A stretch of DNA of 64,000 bases from Pyrrhoderma lamaoense. Lineage: Eukaryota; Basidiomycota; Agaricomycetes; Hymenochaetales; Hymenochaetaceae. The translations under genes were made by a program, and so were the position numbers. Position 1 is the stretch's first letter. Every line of letters starts with the position of its first letter. The notes below the pieces were generated by a model. That model was not told the DNA's origin. It worked only from the letters and a program-made list of their open reading frames with translations, and searched no databases. Shown piece after piece: positions 1 to 12,112 of the stretch. The stretch lies in contig NBAZ01000003.1 in the NCBI GenBank assembly GCA_002794735.1, positions 1,426,001 to 1,490,000 on the forward strand. The letters run 5' to 3'.

Positions 1-3000
1 GAGCGAGGAATCTTGGAGTGTAACATGAAGATGCACATCTTGATTATTCTCTTGTGAAGGTGAAGTAGAGCTACAAGATTTCGAGAGTATGGAATTGATA
101 GAGACAGACTATCGAGAAATTATCTCAACATTTATACCCTATGAGATGTTTAGAATTGACTCACTCATACTTAGTAAAAATAGTCATCCGGGGATGGCAA
201 AATCTCCGTACAACACTCATTCTGTCTGAGGCTCGTCGTACGTCGTCGTTGGACAGTTTAAAAATATTACGTTTCTCTATGCAGTAAGCTAAGTTCAACG
301 AGCTCATAAATGTAGAGAAGTCTTGGCTGTCAAGAATAGACTTCGATTTTCTAGAGCCTATAAGATTCAAGAGACATTTATGACAAAGTTTTATTGTACA
401 ATATTGGGCTATGACTCATTCTAGAGTCGTTAGACCGCAGTAACGGACTTATCCGAGCTTGACTCTTCAAGTAGTAAGACAGATTTGTGAACTTGACATA
501 GTATGAATCTTTCCTCGCTCAAGAAAGCGTAGTTAAAACTTAGTGGCTCTACCTCACGATGTGAAGTTATATGAATCATAAATAATCAAGACTTTGACGT
601 CCATGGATTTCTAAGTATCGGAATGTCCATGATCCGCTGTATACCTCGCTCTCTTCGAAAAACCGGTACCACTTTAATAGTCACATTAATGAAAACTGAA
701 GCTTCATAGACAAACAGACGTATATCATAGTATACCAATAAAAAGAACGTTATTTGCGTATGATATGAGTGTCTAGCTTTAAACAGAGGTGTATAGATCC
801 ACAATACGGTATGCTTGACTAGCCGAGACGATATCAATAATATAACGTGAAGGCTTTTATTGCAAGGTTAGGAGAAAACAGGTATCATCTCGAGAAACAT
901 GAAAGAATCAAGGAATAGACGACCCGGTTTAAGAATCTCTGGTCTCTACATCCAATTCTTCTATTTTGTTAACCGATACATGTACTAGTAGCATATCACA
1001 CTACATTCAGATCAACATATGAGAAAGATGAGACTATCTCGAAAAGCGAGTGCCTTAAACTATGTGCCCTTTACCGTTTCCCTAGACTGATATGTATCAA
1101 TATCATCGTACGCTACCGGACATCAGAAATATACTTCACTTTTTCGGAGCCTCAATATACAATCGTCCGACCTGATTTGCAGAAAGACCCCCTGCACAGA
1201 TACGCCTAGATTCTGCGCACTTCTGGCACCATATAGTCCACCGGTCTCCGTTTGGTGACCTACGGTGGTCATTAACTGAATGTTTACAACTTTCACCGGA
1301 ACCAGGGCGAGCAGTTACGAGGTCTGTGTAGTAGCACATTTGGATAGAGTGGAGGGTGGAGTCCTCTTTACAAGTTTTCTTATGTGCTTTTGGAGTAGCT
1401 TGATGCTCGAATTTATACTCGCAGGTCCTTCATGCCTGAAAAAAAAACCAAGACGCGAAGGACTTGCACTATACTCAGGAATGTAAGACCCAGTAGTGAA
1501 TGGTTGAAGATCAATAGAGACACAACACAGCAGGGCAGGTAGAATATCAATGAAATCGTTCCGTAACAAGCTTATTCATATGATATGTGCCTCATGTCGA
1601 ATAGAGATCAGCTCGCACGTTGTAGTGTGCGCTGTGCTTATGTATAGCATCCCAGGCCTGAGCGCGATCTACACCGTGACTTTATAATGGTTTCACCTGC
1701 TAGACAAAGTAACTAAGAGTCGTATTGGACATTCTATACAGTACGTTTGTGCGGTGCTTCTGCTATATATATATAACCATAGTAATGAGTGATTGAAAAG
1801 GAAGTAACAAAATCATAAGCCACTATGAAAAAAAGACAAGCCAAAGATTCACAGGGGCATCATCATCATACACTCAGTTTATTGCTTGCCCTGAGTCCAG
1901 AGTGAGGTCCTATGTCAGTAGTTGTATTAACAGATAATACGAAGATCAAAATCCACTACTACGCTAGAGCGTCTATAACCTGAACAAGTGCAGTACATTG
2001 ATGTACCGCCTCAGCTAGCAATGTCTACCGTTTCACTCCGGTGCGAGGTGGTCGCAGGTGAGCTCTGAGTGAGCAATTGAGAGAATGGTGTGATAAGAGT
2101 AAGCTCGAACATGTATGTTGAAAAGTTATGATACTGAGCATACCTGCATACTCGTAAACAACAACAAAACACGCTTACACAATCAGATATTTGTATTAGC
2201 CGGAATTTTCTCCTTCTCCTAGGAACTCTCTTAGTCTCTAGTTGGGACATACTACAGCTGAATGTTGAATTGATTGGATTAGACCATAGCAAATTAGATT
2301 AGGTGTCATATATGGGTAAATACGAGTTAGGTGTGTCGGCTAGTGGATGTTCACTTTTTCACTTCACAAAAACAGTAGTTCTAGTCTCTACCATGTATGA
2401 GTTTCTACCATATAAATTAGATATAAGTTTCAAAAAACTGAGTTTGGTGTATTTGTTTCCCTTTCATATCTTCCAATCATCTGTTTTGATCTACATGATC
2501 ATATTTAAGCATAGATAAAGCTTATTACCCATGACGTTGACATGCGCCTCGAATTACCGTGCGCGACGTCTACTTTAACCACGAGTTGTACGACAGTCAG
2601 ATTATCTCCTCACCACGATATAACGTCGGCAATGGGACATAGTCTTCGAATCTCTCAAAGTAAATGAAAAAAAAAAAAAAAAAAAAAAAACATCCATAGT
2701 GTGACTAGGGCTACTTCATAATTAGATCTGGTATACCTTCAATGCATAGTACATCACTTATCAGATATTTTTACACATCTTTGTGCTTGTGTAGATTCTT
2801 CAGATCTGTTCATAGATCTAGAATCACCTAAAGAAATTTAAGAAGCTAGCTTTAGTTCTGGTTCTATCCTAGACACGAGAAACAGATCTCCATTAATACT
2901 ATCTGAGTCGTTGGACGATTCTATAGATGCAGATCTTATTGTTGTCGAGTCCATGAGCCAAGATAATTTTTGTGCTATATGCTACGAAAACCGATAAAAG

Positions 3001-6000
3001 GAAGGTGTGAGTTTCTATATACTTTTCCTGTTGAAGGTGCCATGAGGGAAAGGGAGGATCATCGTCTTTTCTTCTTTAAGGAAAGCACAATAAAAAACAA
3101 CGAAGCGTCAAGGTTAAAGCATTCAATAACGTGAATAAATATACTTCATAAGCAATACAAAGTGTAAGGTTTTATGCACCAATTCTAAATTTAAGCCACC
3201 GCAACAACGCACATATAATTAAGCAGCTCTAGCAGCGTGTCTAATTGTATCCTTAGACAGTCTACTAGCTGATCGAAGAATTCCGCGGACTCTATTCCCC
3301 CACCCCGAATCAGCGGAAATTCAAAATTGATTTGTGGCTAATGTATACGTAAACACCATCATTTGTTTAGTGTCTCCATCATTTTTTTTGCTCTTTAGTT
3401 CTTACGCATTTGAAATCGTTCTAAGCCACATAAATCGGCTAAGACTAGGAAGAACTAAAGCAAAATCTCCTGAAAAGCTTCCGGCTATTTTGATAGAACG
3501 GCTAATGACAAAGATGAAGATAACGGTAAGGGTTTAAGTAAAGATAAAGATAAAAGTAGATAAAACGAAAAAAAGATTAGTGAACACGAGATGCATGATA
3601 TCATATAGGGAAGGACGTAAGGGTGGTGATGACTAGTAGATAAAGAATGGAGGGTAGACGTGATTATCATGCAAGATAAAAAGAGCCGCTAACTATTTAT
3701 ATGCGTTTACTACCAGACTAGTATGATACAGGAAAAGTGAGGAGGGGGAAGGGGAAGCAAGGAAAAAACTTGTAGAATTACCACTTATCGCCACCATCAC
3801 CAAGATAAAACGATAAAGATAAGAGAAAGCCAGAAAAAGGTCAAGGAGATGTTCACCTATGGTCGGGAAGTCAAGAAGAAGCACCCCTATTTTGAAATAA
3901 AAGAGTATTAGAGGACGTCAGTATTAGACAAAACTACATGAACGAAGTATCATTACTTTTGCAAAGAGAAGCCTCCTGACCTGACTCTTGGTTGGTCGTC
4001 CCCTCCGATCTCTGATCGTGCATTAAGAGCATATTGATCGACGATATATGACGACGTTGATATTAGTACACAAGACCCGTAAACTAAAGTTTTTTATCAA
4101 ATATTTCTTGATTGACAACTAGTACGCCGATGTCAGCGAACCTGACAACTCAAGTTCCGATTGATGGTCCGTAGGAGGCAGACATATGTTCCTAAAACAG
4201 TGTGCATCTATCCTAATGATCCTTAGTACACGCAAAATTCATATAAACATTGTTTAACTCCTTGTATTCTATAAGCGGCTCTACTATTTGTCCGCTAAAT
4301 GCGAATTTGCGTCAATGAAATCATTGTATTACTATTACTGGTTATGTGAGAAACGTGTTTGAAATTAATAACGCATTCCAAGTCAATTAATTTTACTAAT
4401 GACAATAAAAGCCAATCAAAACAAAAGAATGTTAAGATATTCAAGATGCACCAAAAGTATAATTCACTTCATGCGATTCGAATTAATAATAACAGCAAGC
4501 TACATAGAATACATGTTCAAGTTTGAATAAAGGGAGAAGGGAAGGGGATACAGAATAGGGAAAGACTTGTGGCTGAAGGGGCGAATATATGTGAATTACG
4601 ATTTATCCGCATCCCGCTCCTTACACAGTCCTATATGGTAAAACAATTGGTGTAACTGACTCCAAGTAGCGAGTTGGGTGGGAAGCAAATAGCTGGTGAA
4701 CCAAAAATAAGGAACTGAACGGGCACGAGTATGTAACAATAACAGTTGTTTATGCCATTAAATGACAAGTCGGATTACAACCGAGTGTATGAAGAAAAAT
4801 ATATAAAGCTTGGACTTTGAAAGTATCAAAAAGTAATGGAAAGACTTTTGCCGGTTGAGAATAAGTTAGATATATACGGAACATAAGTCATCACGAGTCA
4901 TTACATATGTGTGTTATGTGCATAACGGTGTGTGTGTAAGAGTGGGGAGGTTGTGCAGTGACAAAAGCAAAGGTGCAAAACGCAAAGTCGATACGCATCG
5001 AAGAGAATGAACTGCGAAGACATATTATATAAGAGGGGAAAAATGAAAAAGAACGAGAACGAGAGTGTGCAGATCCAGTTTCATTGATTAATCGAAGAGG
5101 CAGCCCAAGTAATTCTGCGGAAAGAAGCCGAGGGTATGCGAGATATGGTACATTGATAGAATACAATTGGTACAGACAACCTGATGTTTATGGACAAAGA
5201 AAAGAGAGACAAAGACAAGATTAATTCGCAGATCGAAACGATGTGTAGTGGACGAGAATGAGGACAGGAATGTGAAAAAAAATAAAGAAACGAGATGGAG
5301 AAGAAACGAAGGTGGGGAATCTCTTGCCGAAAACCATTTTCCGATTTAAATCTGCAGATTATTCCCTTCCTTCTTCTAAATATCTGAAACTCCCAGTAGA
5401 AGCGAACGAAACAATAGAGCTGCAAAAGCTCACACGATCTGCGGAGAACTAGCAATGCATATACCGAGTCTTTGTGGAATGGATGAATGAATGAGATGCT
5501 CCAGGACGAGAAATGTTTGCAGATCTAATGAATAGATTTGCTCATACGACGCGTATTTGGAAGATGCGAAACATTTGTTGGGCATACTTCATACCTTGAA
5601 GGATATATCGGTATTTTGAAATTTACGCGAGGCGTTCATGAACTCCTAATCGGACCCTTAGCATCAACCCTCCATCAAAATCATCATCAGCGATATCATT
5701 GACTCAGCATACAACAATATCGACACCATACAACGCGTCTCGTCCCTTCGACTTCAAATTTCGGGACATTCTGCACTCCGATGAAATCGCAAGAAATCCA
5801 GTATAAGCAAGCTAGCGGCGTTTGAGACATGCATGGCATTTGTAGTGCATTGTGATCCGCAGTCAGATACGGCATCTACACGGATATGAAACACGGAACT
5901 AATAGCCACAGTATCACTTGATGAAATGAATGATTATGGGCCGTGCGGATTGTTTGATTACTTGAAAGGTTATCTGTCATCCTAGAAGAAGTGTAAGAAA

Positions 6001-6438
6001 CCAGAGTTCCATGATACAAATGCGTGCGAAGGAGGAGTCAGTTACGTGACGACCGCGTAGAGAAACACATGTGTAGGGTGCATATGAGGAGATGCTACCC
6101 TACTTTGAAGTCGAAGATGATACAAATATTCATGATACAGAGTTTGAAGCTCAATGGGTTGTGAAGTAGTGGAGAAGAAGTCGAAGAAGTAAAGTTATTG
6201 TCATATGATTGTCTAGACAAATAAGTGATGACGGCTGACAACTGATTAATGACAACGCATTACAGAAGAGTACCAAACGTACAGATGAATTATGCGCCCC
6301 TCGTGAGCAGTAGTATCCAAATTAAGTGATTCTGAAAAGGGGATGTGGGTTGAGAGGCTAGGACAAGGGAGAATGAGATGTTGAATATGATGATATGCAG
6401 TAAGAGATGTAACAGAGTAAAAGCGATGAAGGGGGTTT
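1..6438. other. gene-poor AT-rich spacer
   Basis: No reading frame here has convincing coding character; the open frames are short, lack family motifs, and often begin at non-ATG codons. The stretch contains an uninterrupted A24 tract at 2667-2690 and short TA-rich tracts, for example near 1766. I see no tRNA, no complete transposon and no clear long repeat. It may hold decayed repeats that cannot be recognised by eye. Confidence 0.6.
2667..2690. repeat. A24 homopolymer
   Basis: Twenty-four consecutive A residues. Such a run can be a simple repeat or the poly(A) tail of a retroposed copy. No recognisable coding body, promoter box or flanking target duplication was found next to it, so its origin is open. 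Confidence 0.9.
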
Positions 6439-6657
6439 TCAGAACTTGAAGCTGAACTGTTGAGCAAGAGAACGGATGGTTTCGAGGTCCATCTTGAGAG
6501 CTCCAGTAAAGAAGGCAGCACCAAGGATGGTCACTGTAGCACCTGTGACGATGAGGAGAGGCATTGAGTGGGCAAGTACTAGAGAGCCATGATAAGATTC
6601 GAATGGTTGGTACTTGAAGTCCGGGTGGACGTAGACGTCAAAAGGGCGCATGGGCAT
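6439..6657 (-). CDS. small single-helix membrane protein, unknown
   Basis: A 72-residue open frame starting at an ATG (6657). The first 30 residues are polar and aromatic (MPMRPFDVYVHPDFKYQ). A single hydrophobic helix follows at about residues 32-54 (SMPLLIVTGATVTILGAAFF), then a short amphipathic tail ending in Lys-Phe. This build resembles small accessory subunits of mitochondrial complexes, but I do not recognise the family and assign no function. It could also be the last exon of a longer gene, or a chance frame; the clean helix with a balanced tail argues for a real protein. Confidence 0.45.
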   Translation of the reverse strand: MPMRPFDVYVHPDFKYQPFESYHGSLVLAHSMPLLIVTGATVTILGAAFFTGALKMDLETIRSLAQQFSFKF

Positions 6658-6724
6658 CGATGAATGAGACGACTTGAGCAGGAGAATGTGTGGGAGGCTG
6701 TGAGTGAGCGAGTGCCGTCCTTAT

Positions 6725-6743
6725 GTATATATATATATATATA
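6725..6743. repeat. (TA)n microsatellite
   Basis: Alternating T/A run just upstream of the small membrane-protein frame (minus strand). It may sit in its promoter or leader, but is probably only a simple repeat. Confidence 0.7.
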
Positions 6744-7101
6744 ATCAAGGACTGGAAGACGATGAACACGGAGAGATGAGCTCAACTGACCGAGACTTGG
6801 AGAACAAGACGGGCACTGCTTAGGTACACAGCGCTAAGCTTTAAGGCAATGCTAATCGATCATCATCAATCCCCACGCTTCCATCAAGGCATTTTCCGTG
6901 CGGTTATGTAATGCTGCTTACCCCTGCTTTACTTTTAGATTTATTGTTTTCGCCATTGCCCCCTTGTATGCATGCGCGACTTTGCTATGGTCTATTTTCA
7001 ATAATTTTGCATTCACAAGCAACATGACATTAGCTAGCTTAGGTATCACGATATATATGCCCCGTCTTCTGATTCCTTAACCCTGCTTTACACACACAAC
7101 T
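6744..7101. other. intergenic, divergent promoters
   Basis: Spacer between the minus-strand small protein and the plus-strand 345-residue gene. It should hold both promoters. No specific element is recognisable beyond AT-rich sequence. Confidence 0.4.
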
Positions 7102-8139
7102 ATGAGTAGTCAAAACATCAAGAGAACCGCTCCAATGCCTGTTACTCCGTCTCTAGTTCGTAAAAGCACGTTATCTACTGCACCTCAAAAAATTTCAAGA
7201 CATAACTCTATTCCTTCCCCTCCCAAGAAGTCTGATAAACTTGTAGCCAAGGCTCCTCCTCCGATGACTAAAGCCTCTAATGTCACAACCCCCTCTACCC
7301 CCTCTACGCCTGGCGACAAAGTCGCTAGTGCTCCGATTCGTAAATCAAGTATCAGTACAATACCTAAAAGTATTTCTACTGCTGTTCCTATTGAGGTCCT
7401 CGTTCGGCAGAAAGCGGAGGAGTTACTCTTGCGAGTCGATGAAATATTGGCAATCGGTAAAGTTGGAGATACGTATACAGCCTACGAAGAAATGTTGAGG
7501 AAAAACATGGAGGCTAAATGTCAGAAAATAAATCTGAAGGCAGATGATGAAATTGAAAAACTCAGGATTCAGATACCACTTTCACGTATGGACCAGTTCA
7601 GAAAGGAGTTATTTAAGATTGAATATAAGAGGACGCAGAATCTATATGTACAAAAATACACGTACAATTATGAAAAAGCTGACAAATTTATAATAGCAGA
7701 AGCTCTCCGTCCTGCCATTAAGAGGCTTATACGGGATGACAAAGTGAATTTCAATGGCTATAAAAAGTCTTGCCACATGGCTTATAATCAAATCATCGAG
7801 ATGTGCGGGACGTACCTAGAAGCTTACGCGTTTGGTCTCGAGCTCAATGTATACTATGAGTTTGATAGCAAATACTTTCCCTTACAAGATTTTGAAGAAA
7901 TACGTGAAGATGTTACCAGAATGGTAACACGTATTACGCATTTCTTCGTGCGCTGGAGACGGATGTTGAATGCATTCACAGAAGAACATATTGCTGATGA
8001 AAGTCATGTACAAAGAATGAAAACCGTTTGTCAGATATTTGAGAGTATTAAGAACGATATAAATAGGCAAGGATTTATTACGGGATATGTTCCCATTAAG
8101 CCTAATTTTTTGGGTGGCAAGATCAAGGGTACGAACTAG
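7102..8139 (+). CDS. single-exon orphan protein, 345 aa
   Basis: One uninterrupted ATG-to-stop frame, which is unusual here because nearly all other genes in the window have introns. Residues 1-100 are Ser/Thr/Pro/Lys-rich with many SxP and TP sites (PSTPSTPGDK), so probably disordered and possibly phosphorylated. Residues 105-345 are strongly charged and helical, with Lys/Arg/Glu-rich segments (FRKELFKIEYKRTQNLYVQK) and aromatic residues (FFVRWRRMLNAF), consistent with a folded helical bundle. I do not recognise the family. No signal peptide or membrane helix is visible. It is convergent with the dioxygenase gene downstream. The intronless structure could mean retroposition, a recent gene or a lineage-specific orphan. 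Confidence 0.7.
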   Translation: MSSQNIKRTAPMPVTPSLVRKSTLSTAPQKISRHNSIPSPPKKSDKLVAKAPPPMTKASNVTTPSTPSTPGDKVASAPIRKSSISTIPKSISTAVPIEVLVRQKAEELLLRVDEILAIGKVGDTYTAYEEMLRKNMEAKCQKINLKADDEIEKLRIQIPLSRMDQFRKELFKIEYKRTQNLYVQKYTYNYEKADKFIIAEALRPAIKRLIRDDKVNFNGYKKSCHMAYNQIIEMCGTYLEAYAFGLELNVYYEFDSKYFPLQDFEEIREDVTRMVTRITHFFVRWRRMLNAFTEEHIADESHVQRMKTVCQIFESIKNDINRQGFITGYVPIKPNFLGGKIKGTN

Positions 8140-8774
8140 ACGATTCTCGGCGACAGTGTCTTCTTTGATCATGTACTCGAAGCTTGCAAAAATTTCATGT
8201 TGTACTTCAAAGCTTTGATTATTCTCGCCCCACCATATTCTCGTAACCTAATTTTATGAATTTTTAAAATGTATATAATCGATGATAATAAGTTACCCAG
8301 AGGGTTACTTACGCGCATAATACAAGCAGAGTTAACCTGATATAATTCTTTCTCTTGCAGTATGTCCTATATTAGTGCAACTATCCCGATCTTTTTGAAC
8401 GCTATGCTATCATATAATCTACTCTTATCTACTCCATCTTGCATAAGCTCCTCTTTACCCTACTTTATCAGACCATTCTTTCAGCACCCGTGATCTTCCG
8501 CTCAACTCTACCATCCTCAAGCAAACCCAAGATTATATCTTCGTGTGTTCATGCCCGTGTATATGACTTTTTGTCTTTAATTGTTTGATACCTATTCTGA
8601 TTGACAAGTACATGTATTTCTACTACTACACGTTTTGTAAGAACCCTCTTCCTACATTAATTGATAAACCACTCCCTTAGAATCCATAACATACTTTGAA
8701 AAATTGCTACCACTAGTATCTGTCTTCAGTTATAGTGTACTTCGACTCACAGAACTACCGGGTTATCCTTGTCA
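8140..8774. other. convergent intergenic region
   Basis: Between the 3' ends of the orphan gene (plus) and the dioxygenase gene (minus). It should contain both 3' UTRs. No other structure was seen. Confidence 0.4.
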
Positions 8775-10131
8775 TTATAGCTTAAGACCATCCCAAGCAG
8801 GTATAGGTCGCTCAGCCTGCGGTGTGATGCGAGCGCCATGACGCTGCTCCTTTGTGAAGTCTACAACTGCGCTCTGTATGAGAGTGGTATGTAAGCAATT
8901 GATATAGCATAAATAACAAATCGGAACGTACGTGTGCTGTTATTCGGTTGTCCCATAAGACAACAGTATTTGGGGACCACTTCACTCGAGCTTGAAGATC
9001 TCCCGACTTTGCGATATGATCATACAAGAAGCCGAGAATTGCATCTAGAACATCCATAAAGGGTGGGTTTAACTTATGTAAGATAGACAAGAGTTACCCT
9101 TCCTGAGCTTACCAGATTCTTCTTTCTTAAGGCCGACAATTTTTCTTGTAAATTGCTTGTTGACGTAAAGAGCCTCTTCTCCAGTGACTGGATGTCGGCG
9201 AACGAGGGGATGCACATTCTGGACGGGATCCCGGCGAACAACCCCACCACGATTCCCGGACCGTGAATATTCTGCCTGTTCAAAACCGGAGTGTACGGCT
9301 TTTAACGTTTTAAGAAAGGCAGTAAACTCGGGAGACAGCTTCTTCAGTGCTGTTACTTGAGAAGTGAAAAGAGTGTCTCCACCGGTGCGGGGCTGGGAGA
9401 GAAGGAATAAAGTAGTAAGGCCTGGGGCTGAAGTTCATAAGAGACATCGGAGTGCCACCCAGTACCGGTGATACTATCTTCATAACGGAAATTGTGAGGT
9501 GAGCCTTCGGCACTATAACAAACTATTACAACGATTTCAGGAAGTTATAAGGGTATTACACACCGATATACAAGATGGAATTCTGGGTACCCTTCTGGAT
9601 GCCCTGAAGTGGGGTGGATGTGCAGCCTGCATGGGTTATGCTGAATTAAGATAATGAAGACATTTCACATACTATCGACCACTTACCGGCCAAAGTGTCT
9701 TCCCCAATCAAGATAGAACTCAGGTCCATTGTCAATAAAGTCTTGCTGATCTCTAAATACTAACAGACCCCGTCTTGCAACCTCCAAAGCTATCTGGTCC
9801 CGTTCATCTGTAGAGAGCTTTGCTAGGTTTACTCCATGAATTTCGGTCCCAAGATTTGGAGTAAGATCTACGACGCTTGTTGCTGAGCGAAGGAAAGATC
9901 GAGGATCAGCATGCTTCAATGCCCGAAGACCAGGATCCACATGCTCGAAGGGTGTTAAGGGTGGATAGTGCTCCGTCTTGTCGAAAATCGGTAGAAGATG
10001 GGCATAGCGATAGGGTTCCTGATTTCTTTTTTGATTTGCGTCAATATCCTCCCATCTTTGTCAGGCTGACTCTTTTCTGTAGCACGAAGTGTAAGAGTAG
10101 CAATTGTCTGAGTGAGAGTTTCTGTAGCCAT
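8775..10131 (-). CDS. TauD/TfdA-family Fe(II)/2-oxoglutarate dioxygenase (two frame breaks)
   Basis: Exons 10131-9687, 9626-9564, 9512-9113, 9054-8932 corrected to 9044-8932, and 8873-8775; about 373 aa if repaired. The family oxidises sulfonates such as taurine, or related small acids, with Fe(II), O2 and 2-oxoglutarate. Visible marks are the HxD iron ligands in WHSDVSYE, the distal His in NRITAHSAVV, the 2-oxoglutarate-binding Arg in RHGARITPQAE, and the N-terminal block TEIHGVNLAKL. The reading frame breaks twice by an apparent missing base: near 10051-10053 (G3 on the coding strand) and at 9424-9427 inside the conserved YELQPPGLTT block (C4 on the coding strand). All splice junctions agree in phase once these two are allowed for. 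Either assembly errors or a recent pseudogene. The true substrate cannot be told from sequence. Confidence 0.85.
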
Positions 10132-10167
10132 CCTGCCAGACTACAAACTCATTTTTTGTAGCCCTCA

Positions 10168-10176
10168 ATATATATA
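10168..10176 (-). promoter_or_regulatory. TATA-like element of dioxygenase gene
   Basis: A TATATATA stretch about 37 bp upstream of the proposed ATG on the minus strand. The position suits a core promoter with a short leader, but AT-rich sequence is common here. Confidence 0.35.
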
Positions 10177-10984
10177 CCCACTGCTTTCTAAAGATAAGCA
10201 TTATCTATGGTTAAGATATGCATATAGTAGCGCCATCTTTCTAGTGAACTTCCTTTAACGCAATTTAGTGTGCCGAAGACGTGACATGGTTTGTCAGAAT
10301 ATATACCGAGTGGAAACAAGCCACTTTTATGAAAGCACACTATCGTACAGACATACCTATAGCTCCTTGTCAGAGATAAGGTAGGATATAAGCTTAAAAT
10401 ATTGAGTCTGGATTCTTCTGTGCATTCTGGGTTTTATCGTATCAGTCCAAATTTCCATCTGAAGTCAGTAATCAGATAATGAGAGGTGGAATGCGCCACT
10501 TCGTTTAAAAATGACGACGAAAGATTGCTTGCTAATTTGTTCCTGGGCAGCGAAATCCCAGTTTGGTTCCTTGTTTCGTTAGTATCCGACTGAGCTGGGA
10601 ATTATATTCAATATTGACAATAATATATATTGTTGAAGCCTTTCATATGCATACATACACTTTCTCACATTGAAAACTGAATTCATAATTAGTTATAGGA
10701 AACTGCTCTAGAATATATGCAGTATCATCTTGACTACAATTACACTACTGTACCGGCTACCAATCGAATCCTAATCTCAAGTTCCTCTAAATCAGTGCCT
10801 ATAACTGGAAGCGACTTGCGAGAGCTTTAAAATCACCGCATGACAAAGATGGGGCTCTCTTCAACCTATAGACACGTATGCATATGATCTCTGTTGTATC
10901 TGATTTGTCTTTCGTGAACTTAATCATTAATATGAAACTCATACTCTCATATCTATACAGTTCCAAAATGTGTTTATATATCAG
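10177..10984. other. intergenic region
   Basis: Spacer between the dioxygenase start and the methyltransferase 3' end, both on the minus strand. AT-rich, with no coding character or RNA gene. Confidence 0.4.
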
Positions 10985-12112
10985 TCAATACCTATGAGCA
11001 GATAATTGAGACTCTTTATCCGTAAGAGGAACATACTGTATATATCAAATTCAGAATTAAAGTGATTAGAAATATCATCTGGACACACCGTACCAAAACA
11101 TCAAGTACAGCCTTCTCGCTCACAACACCATTCTCATCTTTATCAACCACGTAAATTTTCTGGCTACCATAACGTCCTTCAACGGGTACAAACATCCGAC
11201 CTGGTGCCCTAAGCTGCTTCACCAGAGCCTGAGGTGCGTGAGGTCCTCCATTATCATCACTTCCGATGGTGCTGCAGCACCAACATGGATGACATCAAAT
11301 GGTGCAGACTGTGGCCATCCTAGACGACCATCGCCAGTGATCATCTGAATCGATGGGGTATCAGCCTTTTGATTTCCGTCAAGTACGTTTCCAAGCCCAT
11401 CTTTTCGTAGATTTGACTTGGACCACTCCACCAATTCCGGGATGTGATCTATTCCTACTATGGTTCCTGGATCGACAGCATCTGCTGTTTCTGTGTTCGG
11501 CGAGATAAGATGATAGAAGACTGCACAGAGGTATCCTGAGCCACTACCGACATCAAGGACCCTAGATCCAGGTTTGAGGTATGGAAGAAGATATTGTGCA
11601 GCCGCAGCATGCTAAAGATGTATATTCAAGCTCCTAAGTAAATAGAATGCTGCTATATATTTGCGTACCATATGAGGAGCTGAAATGGTTGCGTTACCGA
11701 GAATGGCTCTGCACGAGTTTAGTACAAGAGTTATTGGGAGTATCACTGAGATTTAATCATGTTCGGATTAACTGTACTTCAGTCTGTCCCAATCAGTAAA
11801 TAGAAAACTCACGTTAACTTCTAGATTATCCCCTAGCTATATCATGACAAATCAGTACGGCAATGCTCACTGAGGGCTATCAACATAGGCGTCTCTTTCA
11901 TTTAACACGTAGTTCCTTCGGTCCACTTTCTTTAAGGCCTATTAACCATTGAGCTGAAAAAGTTTGGACAGTGTAGGTGTGCATAGAAAGGAAGGATATT
12001 GTCTTTGCTTGTCAAATCTTACCTCGGCAACACGAGGGTCTTCAAGTACACCCTTTTGTAACATATTCTCGACGAGCTCGTCATTTGTTCGTCCACTGCA
12101 ACGGTATGCCAT
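10985..12112 (-). CDS. protein-L-isoaspartate O-methyltransferase
   Basis: Repairs isoaspartyl damage in proteins with S-adenosylmethionine. Exons 12112-12023, 11938-11871, 11708-11669, 11611-11094 and 11035-10985. The start MAYRCSGRTNDELVENM matches the family start. Next come VAEALKKVDRRNYV, the block NATISAPHMHAAAAQYL spread over two exons, the AdoMet motif VLDVGSGSGYL, and the C-terminal RAPGRMFVPV block. After IHVGAAAPSE the frame is off by one before ALVKQLRAPGRM. This is explained either by a 32-nt intron (GTGATG...CTCAG) or by a lost base near 11256-11262. With the mini-intron the protein is 244 aa, slightly longer than usual bacterial or animal forms. Cytosolic or nuclear by family. 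Confidence 0.9.
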
